64,000 nucleotides of DNA from Cognatundibacterium curvum. GTDB lineage: Bacteria > Pseudomonadota > Gammaproteobacteria > Burkholderiales > Burkholderiaceae_D. The translations under genes were made by a program, and so were the position numbers. The stretch spans positions 1 to 64,000 of the forward strand of contig NZ_JACOGD010000009.1 in assembly GCF_014284235.1 (NCBI RefSeq), given 5' to 3'. Shown piece by piece: positions 1 to 9,164 of the stretch. Below the pieces are notes generated by a model, which was not told the DNA's origin, did no database searches, and was given only the letters and a program-made list of their open reading frames with translations. Position 1 is the stretch's first letter. Each line of letters opens with the position of its first letter.

Positions 1-126
1 TGCGGAAGTGGCTGGTGCTGCGGAGGCTGCAGTGGCAGAAGCTTCTTCTGCGAAGACTGGAGCGGCAACAGCTGCGGTCAGGGCCAGAACGGCGGCAGCC
101 AGGAATGCGGAGAAACGGGTTTTCAT
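1..126 (-). CDS. exbB: ExbB/TolQ-like proton channel protein, N-terminus only (partial)
   Basis: Only the first 42 codons are in the window; the gene runs off the left edge. The reading begins MKTRFSAFLAAAVLALTAAV and continues APVFA-EE, a clean signal peptide with a cleavage site after residue 26, followed by an Ala/Ser/Glu-rich stretch. An AGGAAG Shine-Dalgarno lies just upstream of the ATG. Betaproteobacterial ExbB proteins often carry such an exported N-terminal extension, and the gene sits directly downstream of tonB on the same strand, so ExbB is the likely identity. No channel domain is visible here, so the name rests on position and signal peptide. It would energise TonB with ExbD in the inner membrane. 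Confidence 0.6.
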   Translation of the reverse strand, partial: MKTRFSAFLAAAVLALTAAVAAPVFAEEASATAASAAPATSA

Positions 127-186
127 TATGGTGCTTCCTTTAAACAAATTATTTAAGGTTGGTCGTGCTTACTGCTGTTTTTGTAT

Positions 187-272
187 GAGCGCTTGCCACC
201 GGGGTGGCTTACGCTCGTTTGTAATTCCTCAGGAATGACGGGCGGTGGGTAGAACGGAGCTGACTCCGTTCT
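187..272. repeat. Two hairpins in the tonB-exbB spacer
   Basis: The 157-bp spacer holds two inverted repeats. One has GCCACC/GGTGGC arms at 195-208, flanked by GAGCG/CGCTC at 187-191 and 212-216. The other has AGAACGGAG/CTCCGTTCT arms at 251-272 with a CTGA loop. Neither is followed by a T-run on the minus strand, so they are not clear terminators. They could stabilise or process a tonB-exbB transcript. Confidence 0.4.
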
Positions 273-283
273 TGCCTGTTGCC

Positions 284-955
284 TTAATCCAGCTTCCAGA
301 CGTACTGGACTTTGGTCCAGCTTTGTTGTGGCTTGCCATCCACTGTGCCTGGTTTGTTTTTGCAGGCACCGGACAACAACTGGGAGCGGACCGCATTGTC
401 CAGACCGCGGAAGCCACTGGACTTCTCGATCTTGACGTCGGCGACGGTACCGTCTGCGCCGATCAGTACGGCCAAGGTGGTGATACCGGTTTCTTCATTA
501 CGCAGCGAAGCGCGTGGGTATTCCGGTTTGCAACCGCCCACATTGAAGTCGATCACAGGTGCCACGCTGACCGGGCCGGTGGACTTGGTTTCAGCCGCTG
601 GCGGCGCTGGTGGCGCTGTCTTGGTGAAAGTTGGGTTTTCCGGCTTCTGGCTGGTCGTAGCAGAAATAGTGTTCTGTGGCTGTACCTGTGGCTGCACCTG
701 CACTTCCGGCGGCGGAATGAATGGTGGCGGCGGAGCCAGCAGTTTCGGCGGCGGTGGTGGTGGCGTGTCTGGTGGTGGCGGAGGCGGTTTGACCTCTTCC
801 ACGATTTTTGTTTCTAGGGGCTTTTGAACGATTTCAACGAGCTTGGTGCCCAGGCCATTGGCCAGTGCGTACACCAATACCGCGTGAAATGCCACTACCA
901 GCCCTATGCCCAGGAACTTCTTACCCGGCTCTTGCTGGCGATCTGAAAAATCCAT
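284..955 (-). CDS. tonB: Energy transducer TonB
   Basis: A 223-residue TonB protein that links the proton-motive force (through ExbB/ExbD) to outer-membrane TonB-dependent receptors such as the one at 41702-44455. Visible parts are a short cytoplasmic N-terminus, one membrane anchor at about residues 14-34, a periplasmic proline-rich spacer at about 55-85 with long proline runs, and a C-terminal TonB domain from about 135 containing the typical YPRASLRNEETG stretch. The ATG is preceded by GAGGAGACAG, a strong ribosome site. The gene is followed on the same strand by the exbB-like gene. Long plus-strand open frames opposite this gene come from the proline and glycine codon bias and are not genes. 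Confidence 0.93.
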   Translation of the reverse strand: MDFSDRQQEPGKKFLGIGLVVAFHAVLVYALANGLGTKLVEIVQKPLETKIVEEVKPPPPPPDTPPPPPPKLLAPPPPFIPPPEVQVQPQVQPQNTISATTSQKPENPTFTKTAPPAPPAAETKSTGPVSVAPVIDFNVGGCKPEYPRASLRNEETGITTLAVLIGADGTVADVKIEKSSGFRGLDNAVRSQLLSGACKNKPGTVDGKPQQSWTKVQYVWKLD

Positions 956-1265
956 TCCGACTGTCTCCTCAATCTAAGAATACGAAGGCGCTAATAATAA
1001 CCGCTGTTGAATAAAAATTTTCGTCTTATGACTGAAAACTTTTCATATTTTTTGTACTTAAGCCAGAATTTTTCCAAATATAGAAACATTTACAGAAATT
1101 TTTTCGATCCTGCTATGCACATTATGGGTTAAATATTAATTCTGTTTGTTGCTGTCGTGGCGTTTTGTCATGCGCTGGATAGATGCTCCTCCTGTACAAA
1201 AAAACATCGGTGAAACTCAGTATCACATAAATTTTCGCGACTGGATATTGCTTGATCACTACATC
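956..1265. other. Intergenic region between pullulanase gene and tonB
   Basis: About 310 bp, AT-rich in its left half. It must hold the tonB promoter, since pullulanase and tonB are both on the minus strand. A TATTAT-like -10 lies near 990 on the minus strand, but the -35 is weak. I see no convincing Fur box and no strong terminator for the pullulanase gene. Confidence 0.4.
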
Positions 1266-4070
1266 TTAATTTAATTCTGTAAATGTGGTGATACTGCGTT
1301 GGGGAACATAAAAACCGGCGTGTGCCGCGTCATACCTGGCTTCCTGTGCGATTCTGCGATCCCCTGCCACGGTATTCTGATGCACAGGATGCAGTTGTAA
1401 AGGCAGATTATTAAGCCCAGGAATCTGTATCGATTGTGCTGTATCGGCGCTGTTAAAAATGACGATGATGCGACGGTATGCTTCGCCGGGTAAATTGCTG
1501 CCATCCAGCTGCATCACGATTAAGGCTGGATTTTGCTGAGCACCGGTATTGAAGAAGCGTAAACGCTGATTAATTTCAGTGGCATCGCTGAGCCGGAACA
1601 AGCCTGAACTCTGCCTGATTTTTAATAAATCCATTACGGCTGCCTTAGTGCTCAGGATATCTGTCTGCCCTGCTCTGATAGCGGTGTTCTCTAATAAGGG
1701 GCGTAACAGCGGATAGAACTGCTGATTATCTTTAGCAGGTGGCAGCCCGCGCCCATAGCCATTGCTGCGATAGCTCCAGTCGAGGACATTAAACCAGTCG
1801 CCGGAATTATAGCTATTACTATCCATGGATTTGGAGCGTAGGATTTCGCTGCCCGCATGCAGATAGGGTATGCCCTGACTGAGTAAGTTAAAGCCCAGGC
1901 CCAGCACCTGCACCCGCATTCTGTCTTCAGACGTACTGTTGTCCGGCAGTTTGTAGACATTCAGATCAAACAAGGTCTGGTTGTCATGGTTTTCTACGTA
2001 ATTGACCACTTCACCTGGCTGGCTCGCATAGCCAGCAGGCTGACCGTTGTAATCGATATCCTGCAGACGTCGCTCAATATCATCTGCAGTTCGCATACGA
2101 TAGCTGGCGACTGATCCGGCCAGGCCTAGTCTGACCATATCTGCTGCACGCATTTTTTCTTGCTGCGTGTATGCCTGGGTAATGCTGCTATTCGGGCGAT
2201 CCAGCATGCCGTTGATATAGCCCTGGCGCTGGCGCATGCTGATAGGTGTGTCGCCGTGACCGCCACCGCGCAAGGCATCCCGCGCGCGGTCGCTGAACGT
2301 CGCAATCTGACTGCCATTTAATGAAAGCTGGCTGGCTTGTACAAAACGCTGATTATTAGCGACCTCACCGAAATTCCAACCCTCGCCGATCAATTGTATG
2401 GCGCGCCCGTTATCGGCTGTCAGCTGATCCCTGAGTTGTTCCATCACAGCGCGTGGCTGATGCCCCATCAAATCAAAGCGGAAAGAATCGATCTGGTATT
2501 GTTTAGCCCAGAGACGTACTGAATCCGTCATCAGCTTGGCCATCATCATGTGCTCAGTTGCGGTATTGCCGCAAGGCTGGCAAGTTGAGTCTTCGATTTT
2601 TCCGCTTGGACTCAGGCGATGATAGTAGCCGGGTACGATACGGTCCAACACGGAGCGTGCATGCTGACCAGTGTAGGCAGTATGGTTGTAGACCACATCC
2701 ATGCCCACTCTGAGCTCGGCCTGATGCAGAGCCTGTACCAGTTGACGGAATTCGCGGATTCTGACGGCACCATCTTCGGGATTGCTGGCATAGCTACCTT
2801 CCGGTGCGCTGTAATGGTAAGGGTCATAGCCCCAGTTGAAACAATCCTTATCAGCGATTTTTGCGATCACAGCTTGTGCCTCAGGATCTGCACCTTTGCT
2901 GTTGATGCGTGGGCTGATGCAGTTTTTTTCCGGGATAGTTGCAATGTCGAATACTGGCAGCAGATGGACATCGGTCAGGCCAGCCTGGCTTAATTCTTTC
3001 AGGTGTCGCATGCCCTTGGCATTACTGTGTGTGAAAGCCAGAAATTTACCCCGGTCACGATGCGGCACACTGTCATCTGAAATCGAGAAATCCCTTACAT
3101 GCAATTCATAGATCGCCATGTCTGTCGCCGTTTTGACGCGCTGCGGGCGTTGTTGCCGATCCCATCCGGCCGGTTTTAAACTGGCTGCATTTAAATCGGC
3201 GATATAGCTGCGTTGCGAATCGGTATTGAGGCTGATGGAGTAGGGGTCTGTGACCAGATTACGTACTATGCCGGTGCCTGGTACATACACGTCCACCAGA
3301 TAGCGATAGTAATGGCCGGATAGATTTTGCTTCAGTGCTGTATGCCAGGTGCCACGCGCAGTGTCAAAACGCATGGGGCTGAGCTGGCTTGCATGCGCTT
3401 TGCCATTCTTATAAACGCAGGCCGCAACTTGTGCCGCAGTTGGTGCCCATAACTGAAAGTGCGTCCGGGTATTTTTTTCATCTTGCTTAGGCAGACTGAC
3501 GCCGAGTGTGGCCTGTTGCGCATCTATATATAAGGCATCGAGTGCAGCAGCATGCTGCAAATGGGTGTAGCTGAGGACTCTGCCCTTGCTATCTTCTTTT
3601 GCGATGATCAGTTGCGAGTGCAGTAATTGTCGTATCCGGTCAGGGGATTGCTGTAACTGGAATTGAAGCCCTGCTGGCAGATACTGAAATTGTGCTTGGG
3701 TTGGTTTGGCCGCAAAGCGTGTGAGCGGTGTCAGTGTCAGCTTGCCATCCTCACCTTGCATGCTGCCATCTTGTGCGATGTGCAATCTTGCCGGGTTCGA
3801 ATAGTAAAGACGGTAATGCCCGGTAGCAGCGTCAGCCGTTTGCTCTGACCAATGGATCAGCGTGGCGCTCAGCCATTGCGCACGAGCCTGATTTTGCTTG
3901 AGTTGACTGGCTTGCAAAACGGCCTGGTGGCTGTGCATGTCGCAATCCGTCAGATCTTGTGTGGACTTAGTTGTATTGATAGCGGCCCAGCACGATGTGC
4001 TTGCCGCAAATAGCAGCACAAATGCTGCGTGGGGTCGTATGGCGCGCAACAAAGAAATTGTCTCAGTCAT
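1266..4070 (-). CDS. pulA: Exported pullulanase-type alpha-1,6-glucosidase (GH13)
   Basis: A 934-residue glycoside hydrolase that cleaves alpha-1,6 branches in pullulan, starch or glycogen fragments. A signal peptide covers about residues 1-29 (hydrophobic AAFVLLFAAS then SCWAA), so the enzyme is exported. A CBM48-like N-domain includes THFQLWAPTAAQV at about 203-215. The GH13 barrel shows FNWGYDPYHY (about 411-420), region I DVVYNHT (about 458-464), region II DSFRFDLMGH with nucleophile D533, region III LIGEGWNFGEV with acid/base E563, and region IV VENHDNQ with D696. Length and architecture fit pullulanase PulA. It is divergent from glucokinase and alpha-glucosidase genes, which suggests joint use of alpha-glucans. 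Confidence 0.92.
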   Translation of the reverse strand: MTETISLLRAIRPHAAFVLLFAASTSCWAAINTTKSTQDLTDCDMHSHQAVLQASQLKQNQARAQWLSATLIHWSEQTADAATGHYRLYYSNPARLHIAQDGSMQGEDGKLTLTPLTRFAAKPTQAQFQYLPAGLQFQLQQSPDRIRQLLHSQLIIAKEDSKGRVLSYTHLQHAAALDALYIDAQQATLGVSLPKQDEKNTRTHFQLWAPTAAQVAACVYKNGKAHASQLSPMRFDTARGTWHTALKQNLSGHYYRYLVDVYVPGTGIVRNLVTDPYSISLNTDSQRSYIADLNAASLKPAGWDRQQRPQRVKTATDMAIYELHVRDFSISDDSVPHRDRGKFLAFTHSNAKGMRHLKELSQAGLTDVHLLPVFDIATIPEKNCISPRINSKGADPEAQAVIAKIADKDCFNWGYDPYHYSAPEGSYASNPEDGAVRIREFRQLVQALHQAELRVGMDVVYNHTAYTGQHARSVLDRIVPGYYHRLSPSGKIEDSTCQPCGNTATEHMMMAKLMTDSVRLWAKQYQIDSFRFDLMGHQPRAVMEQLRDQLTADNGRAIQLIGEGWNFGEVANNQRFVQASQLSLNGSQIATFSDRARDALRGGGHGDTPISMRQRQGYINGMLDRPNSSITQAYTQQEKMRAADMVRLGLAGSVASYRMRTADDIERRLQDIDYNGQPAGYASQPGEVVNYVENHDNQTLFDLNVYKLPDNSTSEDRMRVQVLGLGFNLLSQGIPYLHAGSEILRSKSMDSNSYNSGDWFNVLDWSYRSNGYGRGLPPAKDNQQFYPLLRPLLENTAIRAGQTDILSTKAAVMDLLKIRQSSGLFRLSDATEINQRLRFFNTGAQQNPALIVMQLDGSNLPGEAYRRIIVIFNSADTAQSIQIPGLNNLPLQLHPVHQNTVAGDRRIAQEARYDAAHAGFYVPQRSITTFTELN

Positions 4071-4078
4071 TATGATGT

Positions 4079-4229
4079 TGTAGTTAAGTAGTTTGACTAC
4101 ATTGAATATCTCGGAAATTTAACATTATTGTGCCCTCAGGGGAAGTGAAGTCGTTGTTCTTTCAAGAGTGATCGGTGATAAGGGTAAAAAAATAGACAGT
4201 ATTCCAGAATGAATGTAGTATTCCTACAT
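4079..4229. promoter_or_regulatory. Divergent promoter region with two TGTAG...CTACA inverted repeats
   Basis: Between pulA (minus) and glk (plus) lie two inverted repeats with the same half-site. The first has TGTAGT/ACTACA arms at 4079-4084 and 4096-4101, just upstream of the pullulanase start. The second has ATGTAG/CTACAT arms at 4213-4218 and 4224-4229. Recurrence of one half-site across a divergent promoter suggests operators for a shared sugar regulator. No such regulator gene is in the window. Confidence 0.4.
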
Positions 4230-4318
4230 ATTGTGTGCTGGCACTGTGGCCAGACACCTGTGGTTCACAATTGACCCCGGAAATTTTTTTAAGTGAGAAA
4301 ACGGTGCAGGAAATCACA

Positions 4319-5320
4319 ATGCAAGCTGACGTGACCCCCCGCCTGCTGGCCGACATCGGCGGTACAAACGCACGTTTTGCTATCGAAGTCGGTCCGCAGC
4401 AATTTGAGCGGGTGCAGGTATTCGCCTGTAATGCCTACCCGGATTTGCGCAGCGCGATTCTGGCTTATCTGAAATCGATCCAACAGGATGGTTTGTGCTG
4501 TGACGGTATTAAGGATGCGGCGATTGCAATTGCTAATCCTGTTGTGGGTGACATCGTCAGTATGACCAATCATCACTGGAGTTTCTCTATCCAGGAGCTA
4601 AAGCGATCGCTGCAGTTGAATACGCTGTTGGTGGTGAATGATTTCACCGCATTGGCGATGGCCTTGCCACATCTTAGTATCAGCGAAAAAGTACAGATAG
4701 GCGGAGGTACGCCACAGCCCGCCAAGGTCATCGGGCTGATCGGTGCCGGAACCGGACTTGGTGTATCTGGCATTATTCCTTGCGGTCAGCGTTGGATACC
4801 GCTATGCAGTGAGGGCGGGCACGTCACTTATTCACCGGTTGATAAGTTAGAGACCCGTATACTGGAGCGTATCTGGCGTGACTTTCCTCATGTATCAGCG
4901 GAGCGCCTGATTTCCGGTATGGGCATAGAACTGCTGTATCGCGTGATCGCTGAATTGAGCGATGTGGAACTGCACATGCCATTGACTGCCGCAGAGATCA
5001 GTCAGCATGCATTGGATGGCAGTTGCGCGCTGTCTCATCAGACCATGTCTTTGTTCTGCGCTATGCTGGGTACGGTAGCGGGTAATCTGGCGATGACACT
5101 GGGTGCGGGCGGCGGGATTTACATCGGTGGCGGCATCGTGCCAAGATTGGGCGAATTCTTTGTACAGTCTGCTTTCCGTCAGCGCTTTGAGGCCAAGGGG
5201 CGCTTTTCTGCATTTTTGGCTCAGATTCCGACTTTCGTGATTACTGCCCAATACCCTGCATTTCTGGGCGTCTCCGCGATACTCGACGAGCATCTGCGTG
5301 ATCAGGCACATAGTCCGTGA
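4319..5320 (+). CDS. glk: Glucokinase (ROK-unrelated bacterial Glk family)
   Basis: ATP-dependent glucose phosphorylation to glucose-6-phosphate in the cytoplasm. The frame is open from 4235, but the ATG at 4319 is chosen because it has an AGGAAA ribosome site and gives a 333-residue protein whose N-terminus matches Glk (LLADIGGTNARFA phosphate loop). Further landmarks are VVNDFTALAMALPHL with the catalytic Asp, GAGTGLGVSGI, and SEGGHVTYSP. The gene lies 117 bp before the alpha-glucosidase gene on the same strand, consistent with an operon in which glucose released from oligosaccharides is trapped by phosphorylation. Confidence 0.92.
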   Translation: MQADVTPRLLADIGGTNARFAIEVGPQQFERVQVFACNAYPDLRSAILAYLKSIQQDGLCCDGIKDAAIAIANPVVGDIVSMTNHHWSFSIQELKRSLQLNTLLVVNDFTALAMALPHLSISEKVQIGGGTPQPAKVIGLIGAGTGLGVSGIIPCGQRWIPLCSEGGHVTYSPVDKLETRILERIWRDFPHVSAERLISGMGIELLYRVIAELSDVELHMPLTAAEISQHALDGSCALSHQTMSLFCAMLGTVAGNLAMTLGAGGGIYIGGGIVPRLGEFFVQSAFRQRFEAKGRFSAFLAQIPTFVITAQYPAFLGVSAILDEHLRDQAHSP

Positions 5321-5437
5321 CGCGCATGCGGCAGGACAGGTGCAGCGCTGTATCAGCTTGATTTCATCCGTTTTTTTTGCCTGCCTCAAAGTATGAAGGC
5401 GCAGCAATTGGGTATCCGTATAAAAAGATAGAAGGCT

Positions 5438-7090
5438 ATGAAAACTTCCAACGATTTGCAAAATTCAGTGCATCCTACCCAGTCTCCGCAGTGGTGGCGT
5501 GAGGCGGTGATTTATCAGGTATATCCACGCAGTTTTGCAGACAGCAATGGCGATGGTGTCGGTGACTTGCCTGGTATTACCGCAAGACTCGATTACATTG
5601 CGGCGCTGGGCGTGGATATGGTCTGGATTTCTCCGTTTTTTAAATCGCCTATGGCGGATTTTGGATACGATGTTTCCGATTATTGCGATGTTGATCCGCT
5701 GTTCGGAACGCTGGAAGACTTTGATCGCTTGCTGGAAAAAGCACATAGTCTCGGTCTCAAAATTATGATTGATCAGGTGTTGTCGCACTGCTCGGATCAG
5801 CACCCTTGGTTTATCGAGAGTCGCCAGAGCCGCGATAATCCTAAGGCCGACTGGTATGTCTGGGCTGATCCGCGTCCGGATGGCACGCCACCGAACAACT
5901 GGCTGTCGGTATTTGGTGGCTCATCCTGGCAATGGGATGCACGTCGTCGCCAGTATTACCTGCATAATTTTTTGACCAGCCAGCCGGATCTGAATTTCCA
6001 TCATCCTGACGTGCAGCAAGCGCATCTGGATGCGATGCGTTTCTGGCTGGCGCGTGGTGTGGACGGCTTCCGGCTGGATGCATGTAATTTCCATTTCCAT
6101 GATCAGCAATTGCGCAGCAATCCGCCCGCGACCAAGCGCGATACCAAGACGGTGCAGGATACCAATCCTTACGGCATGCAAGCGCATATTTATGATAAAA
6201 CCCAACCGGAAAATCTGGCCTTCCTACAGCGTGTGCGGGCTTTACTGAATGAGTATGATGCGGTGGCGATTGGTGAGGTCGGTGCCGACGATTCGCTGTC
6301 CGTGATGGCGCAATATACTGAAGGTGAAGATAAGCTGCATATGGCCTACAGCTTCAATCTGTTGACGCCATCAGTCACCGCGGGCTATATCCGCGAACAG
6401 GTTGAGCAATATGAGTCACGCGTTAAAGGCGGTTGGGTCTCCTGGTCAGTGGGTAATCACGATGTGGCACGCGTCATGTCGCGCTGGGGCAGCGCTGCAC
6501 CAAGCCCGGCGTTCGCGAAAATGATCTACGCCTTACAAATGGCCTTACGCGGCACACCCTGTTTGTATCAGGGCGATGAGCTTGGTCTGACCGAGGCCGA
6601 AATTGCGTTTGAAGATATTCAGGACCCTTACGGTAAAACCTTTTGGCCAGAGTTTAAAGGACGTGACGGTTGTCGTACGCCTATGCCATGGCAGGCGGCT
6701 GCACCGTATGGCGGCTTTTCCACACAAAAGCCCTGGTTGCCTGTGCCTGCAGAACATTTGCCGAAAGCTGCAGACCAGCAGGAATCCGATCCACAATCTG
6801 TACTCAATTATGTACGCCATATTTTGCGCTGGCGTAAGCAGCAAGCGGTGCTGTTACACGGCGATATACGCTTCCTCGATGCGCCTGAACCGGTACTGCT
6901 GTTAGCGCGTCGCCTGGGTGAGCAGCAAGTATTTGCTGCGTTCAATTTGTCGCCAGATACCGTGACTTTGAATCTGCCGGACATTGCAGGAGCCAGCACG
7001 CTGGAGGCGGTGCAATTGCCTTACGAACGTGATGGCGCAGTGCTGACGCTGCCAGCCTGGGGTGGCTGGTTTGGTCTGCAATCAAACTGA
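5438..7090 (+). CDS. GH13 alpha-glucosidase / oligo-1,6-glucosidase
   Basis: A 550-residue cytoplasmic GH13 enzyme that releases glucose from short alpha-glucans. No signal peptide is seen. The N-terminus WWREAVIYQVYPRSFADSNG is the classic opening of the alpha-glucosidase / oligo-1,6-glucosidase / trehalose-6-phosphate hydrolase group. Catalytic residues are in GVDGFRLDACNF (nucleophile D214), AIGEVGADD (acid/base E280) and VGNHDVARV (D342). The exact bond preference (alpha-1,4 or alpha-1,6) cannot be decided by eye. It follows glk on the same strand and probably shares its transcript. Confidence 0.88.
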   Translation: MKTSNDLQNSVHPTQSPQWWREAVIYQVYPRSFADSNGDGVGDLPGITARLDYIAALGVDMVWISPFFKSPMADFGYDVSDYCDVDPLFGTLEDFDRLLEKAHSLGLKIMIDQVLSHCSDQHPWFIESRQSRDNPKADWYVWADPRPDGTPPNNWLSVFGGSSWQWDARRRQYYLHNFLTSQPDLNFHHPDVQQAHLDAMRFWLARGVDGFRLDACNFHFHDQQLRSNPPATKRDTKTVQDTNPYGMQAHIYDKTQPENLAFLQRVRALLNEYDAVAIGEVGADDSLSVMAQYTEGEDKLHMAYSFNLLTPSVTAGYIREQVEQYESRVKGGWVSWSVGNHDVARVMSRWGSAAPSPAFAKMIYALQMALRGTPCLYQGDELGLTEAEIAFEDIQDPYGKTFWPEFKGRDGCRTPMPWQAAAPYGGFSTQKPWLPVPAEHLPKAADQQESDPQSVLNYVRHILRWRKQQAVLLHGDIRFLDAPEPVLLLARRLGEQQVFAAFNLSPDTVTLNLPDIAGASTLEAVQLPYERDGAVLTLPAWGGWFGLQSN

Positions 7091-7295
7091 AGACGCATTA
7101 TGCGACGCTGGCGCAGCGTTGGTGCTTGCTGTAACTGTTACTGGCAATGAATACAGGTCTATGCTGCAGCGCCTTGTCTGCGTCTGACTTTTCCTGGCTT
7201 GTTCCCGCGTGGTGCAGACTGAATGAGGGCTCATCGCGGCCGGTGTTCGCTTCGTTTTTGCCTTGCAAGACGCGTTAGTTCATTGAAGGAAATTT

Positions 7296-7955
7296 TTATT
7301 TGCCACGCAAATAAAGATTGTCGTCAAAGGTCAGCAACCACGCGGGGCGATACACCGCAAAGATAGTGACCAGAAACCCCACCAGAAATGCCTCTCCCCA
7401 TACCAGCAACAGCATGTAGGCAATCGCATCGGCTGGTAGTGTGGCTTCGGGGAATAGCAGGCTGCGCAACAGCATCGTACTGCCTCCCACACTGGCATTG
7501 ACCAGTAAGACACCAAAGAAGCCATTGCCGAACAAATACACAAACATATGAAGTGGCAGATATTGCTGGGTCTTTTTCAACAGTAAATCACTGAGCCAGC
7601 ATGGGATAACAGCCAGCAGCAATATGTTTGCGCCCAGATTTGACCAGTTGCCTTCGTATTCAAAGGTGTACAGCACGACCGCGATACTGATACCGCAAAT
7701 TGCGAGGTGGCGGCCAAACATCAGGCTAAACAGCGCAACACCGCTCAGATGGAGATGCAGATCAGGCAGCACCGGGACCCGCATACGCCAGATCAGGGCT
7801 AGCAGAATGATGCTGGCACACCAGGCTGAAAAAACGGTGGGCTGTTCCAGTTGCGCCTTGCGCACCGAACGCAGCGCATGTAGCAGCGCCAGTGCCGCCG
7901 GGGCGGCCAGCATCAATGCCCAGAACAGGCTGAGCGGACTATAAAAGATTCCCAT
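7296..7955 (-). CDS. COG3235-type integral membrane protein (CbiM-like)
   Basis: A 219-residue protein almost entirely of hydrophobic segments (about six or seven helices), ending in the AWLLTFDDNLYLRGK tail that I recognise from the uncharacterised COG3235 membrane family. That family resembles the CbiM/energy-coupling-factor permeases in fold, but no transport substrate is established. No partner ATPase gene is nearby. Between it and the upstream AraC-type regulator lies a short tandem repeat (TTAAAAAACTTCAA twice, about 8023-8053). Function is unknown; the call is a family assignment only. Confidence 0.7.
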   Translation of the reverse strand: MGIFYSPLSLFWALMLAAPAALALLHALRSVRKAQLEQPTVFSAWCASIILLALIWRMRVPVLPDLHLHLSGVALFSLMFGRHLAICGISIAVVLYTFEYEGNWSNLGANILLLAVIPCWLSDLLLKKTQQYLPLHMFVYLFGNGFFGVLLVNASVGGSTMLLRSLLFPEATLPADAIAYMLLLVWGEAFLVGFLVTIFAVYRPAWLLTFDDNLYLRGK

Positions 7956-8061
7956 GATGTTCTCTCCTGACTTGCTTATAGCATAGTCAGGCTGCAGCTA
8001 TTTTGCAGTGGCGCATACCGGTATTAAAAAACTTCAATTAAAAAACTTCAATTTAAAAACG

Positions 8062-9069
8062 TCAACGCAGTGTGGACATGGTCTCAAGCGTGTCCTCATT
8101 GTCACTTTCGAGCTTATTCATCAAGCCGAACTGACGCCGGTAGCGCGAGGGGCTGCAGTGTAGCGATAGCCGGAAATGATGACGCATGCTTTCTTCGGAG
8201 CCGAAGCCGCAGTGTGCGGCGATATGCGCGAGTGGGAGGGCAGTTTCTTCCAGTAATTCACAGGCGCTGGCAATGCGTTCGCGGGTCAGCCAGACACCCG
8301 GTGACATACCGGTACTGTCAGTGAATTGACGCTGCAGGGTACGTATGCTGACTGCCGCGATCCTGGCCATTTTCGCGAGGGGATAACTTTGCCCCGGTTC
8401 CGCACGGATTTGCTGCATCAGGACTTGCAGCCCACCGGACCCGGCGGGTAATACCGGACGCGGTAAATACTGGGCCTGACCGCCATCTCTATGCCCGGAT
8501 ACCACCATGCGGCGTGCCACCAGATTGGCGATACGGTCACCGTGATCTTTGCGCACCAGATGCAGCAGCATATCGATGCCTGCAGCAGATCCGGCCGATG
8601 TCACGATGTTGCCCTCATCGACATACAACACATTTTGATTGACGCGAATCGCAGGAAATTGACGCTGCAACTCTGCAGCGTAACGCCAGTGTGTGGTTGC
8701 GGTTTTTCCATTTAGCAAACCTGCTGCGGCCAACACGAAAACTCCCGAGCAGATAGAGGCAATTCTGGCGCCACGTGCTGCTGCCGCGCGTAAAGCCTCA
8801 GTCAGTTCGATAGGAACTGGCACCTCCACCCCCTGCCAACCCGGAATGACTATGCTATCTGCGCGTGCCAGCAGGCTCAGATCGTGTTCGCACTGAATAC
8901 GCAAACCGCCTGCAGCCCGCATGTGGTATGGGGTCAGGCTGCACACTGCAAACTGATACCAATCGGTTTGTAATTCCGGTCTGTGCAGGGCAAATACTTC
9001 GGTTACACAGCCGAATTCGAAAGTGCATAAACCTTCATAAGCAAGTGCCGCAACCAGATGATTTTTCAT
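8062..9069 (-). CDS. GlxA/FtrA-type AraC-family regulator
   Basis: A 335-residue transcription factor with an N-terminal DJ-1/PfpI-like amidotransferase-fold domain (about residues 1-180; the nucleophile-elbow-like ICSGVFVLAAAGLL is at about 106-119) and a C-terminal AraC helix-turn-helix pair (about 225-315; ISIRTLQRQF and CGFGSEESMRHHFR). Members of this group are often annotated FtrA and often sit beside a rhodanese gene, as here. It is divergent from the rhodanese at 9165 across a 95-bp spacer with a TTGACTT/AAGTCAA inverted repeat, so regulation of the rhodanese and of itself is plausible. The effector is unknown. Confidence 0.82.
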   Translation of the reverse strand: MKNHLVAALAYEGLCTFEFGCVTEVFALHRPELQTDWYQFAVCSLTPYHMRAAGGLRIQCEHDLSLLARADSIVIPGWQGVEVPVPIELTEALRAAAARGARIASICSGVFVLAAAGLLNGKTATTHWRYAAELQRQFPAIRVNQNVLYVDEGNIVTSAGSAAGIDMLLHLVRKDHGDRIANLVARRMVVSGHRDGGQAQYLPRPVLPAGSGGLQVLMQQIRAEPGQSYPLAKMARIAAVSIRTLQRQFTDSTGMSPGVWLTRERIASACELLEETALPLAHIAAHCGFGSEESMRHHFRLSLHCSPSRYRRQFGLMNKLESDNEDTLETMSTLR

Positions 9070-9088
9070 GGCGTAATCTTAACGTAGA

Positions 9089-9130
9089 TTGACTTAAGTG
9101 CCACTGGTGCCAGGCATATATTCAAGTCAA
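9089..9130. promoter_or_regulatory. Inverted repeat between AraC-type regulator and rhodanese
   Basis: TTGACTT at 9089-9095 and AAGTCAA at 9124-9130 form a 7-bp inverted repeat in the divergent spacer. It is a candidate operator for the neighbouring regulator. Confidence 0.35.
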
Positions 9131-9164
9131 AATAATGTCCATACTTAGCCTGAAAGGAAATGCG

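Noticed and set aside
245..827. Long plus-strand open frames opposite tonB
   Set aside because: They arise from the proline-rich codons of tonB, translate to low-complexity Trp/Gly/Arg sequence, and have no ribosome site.
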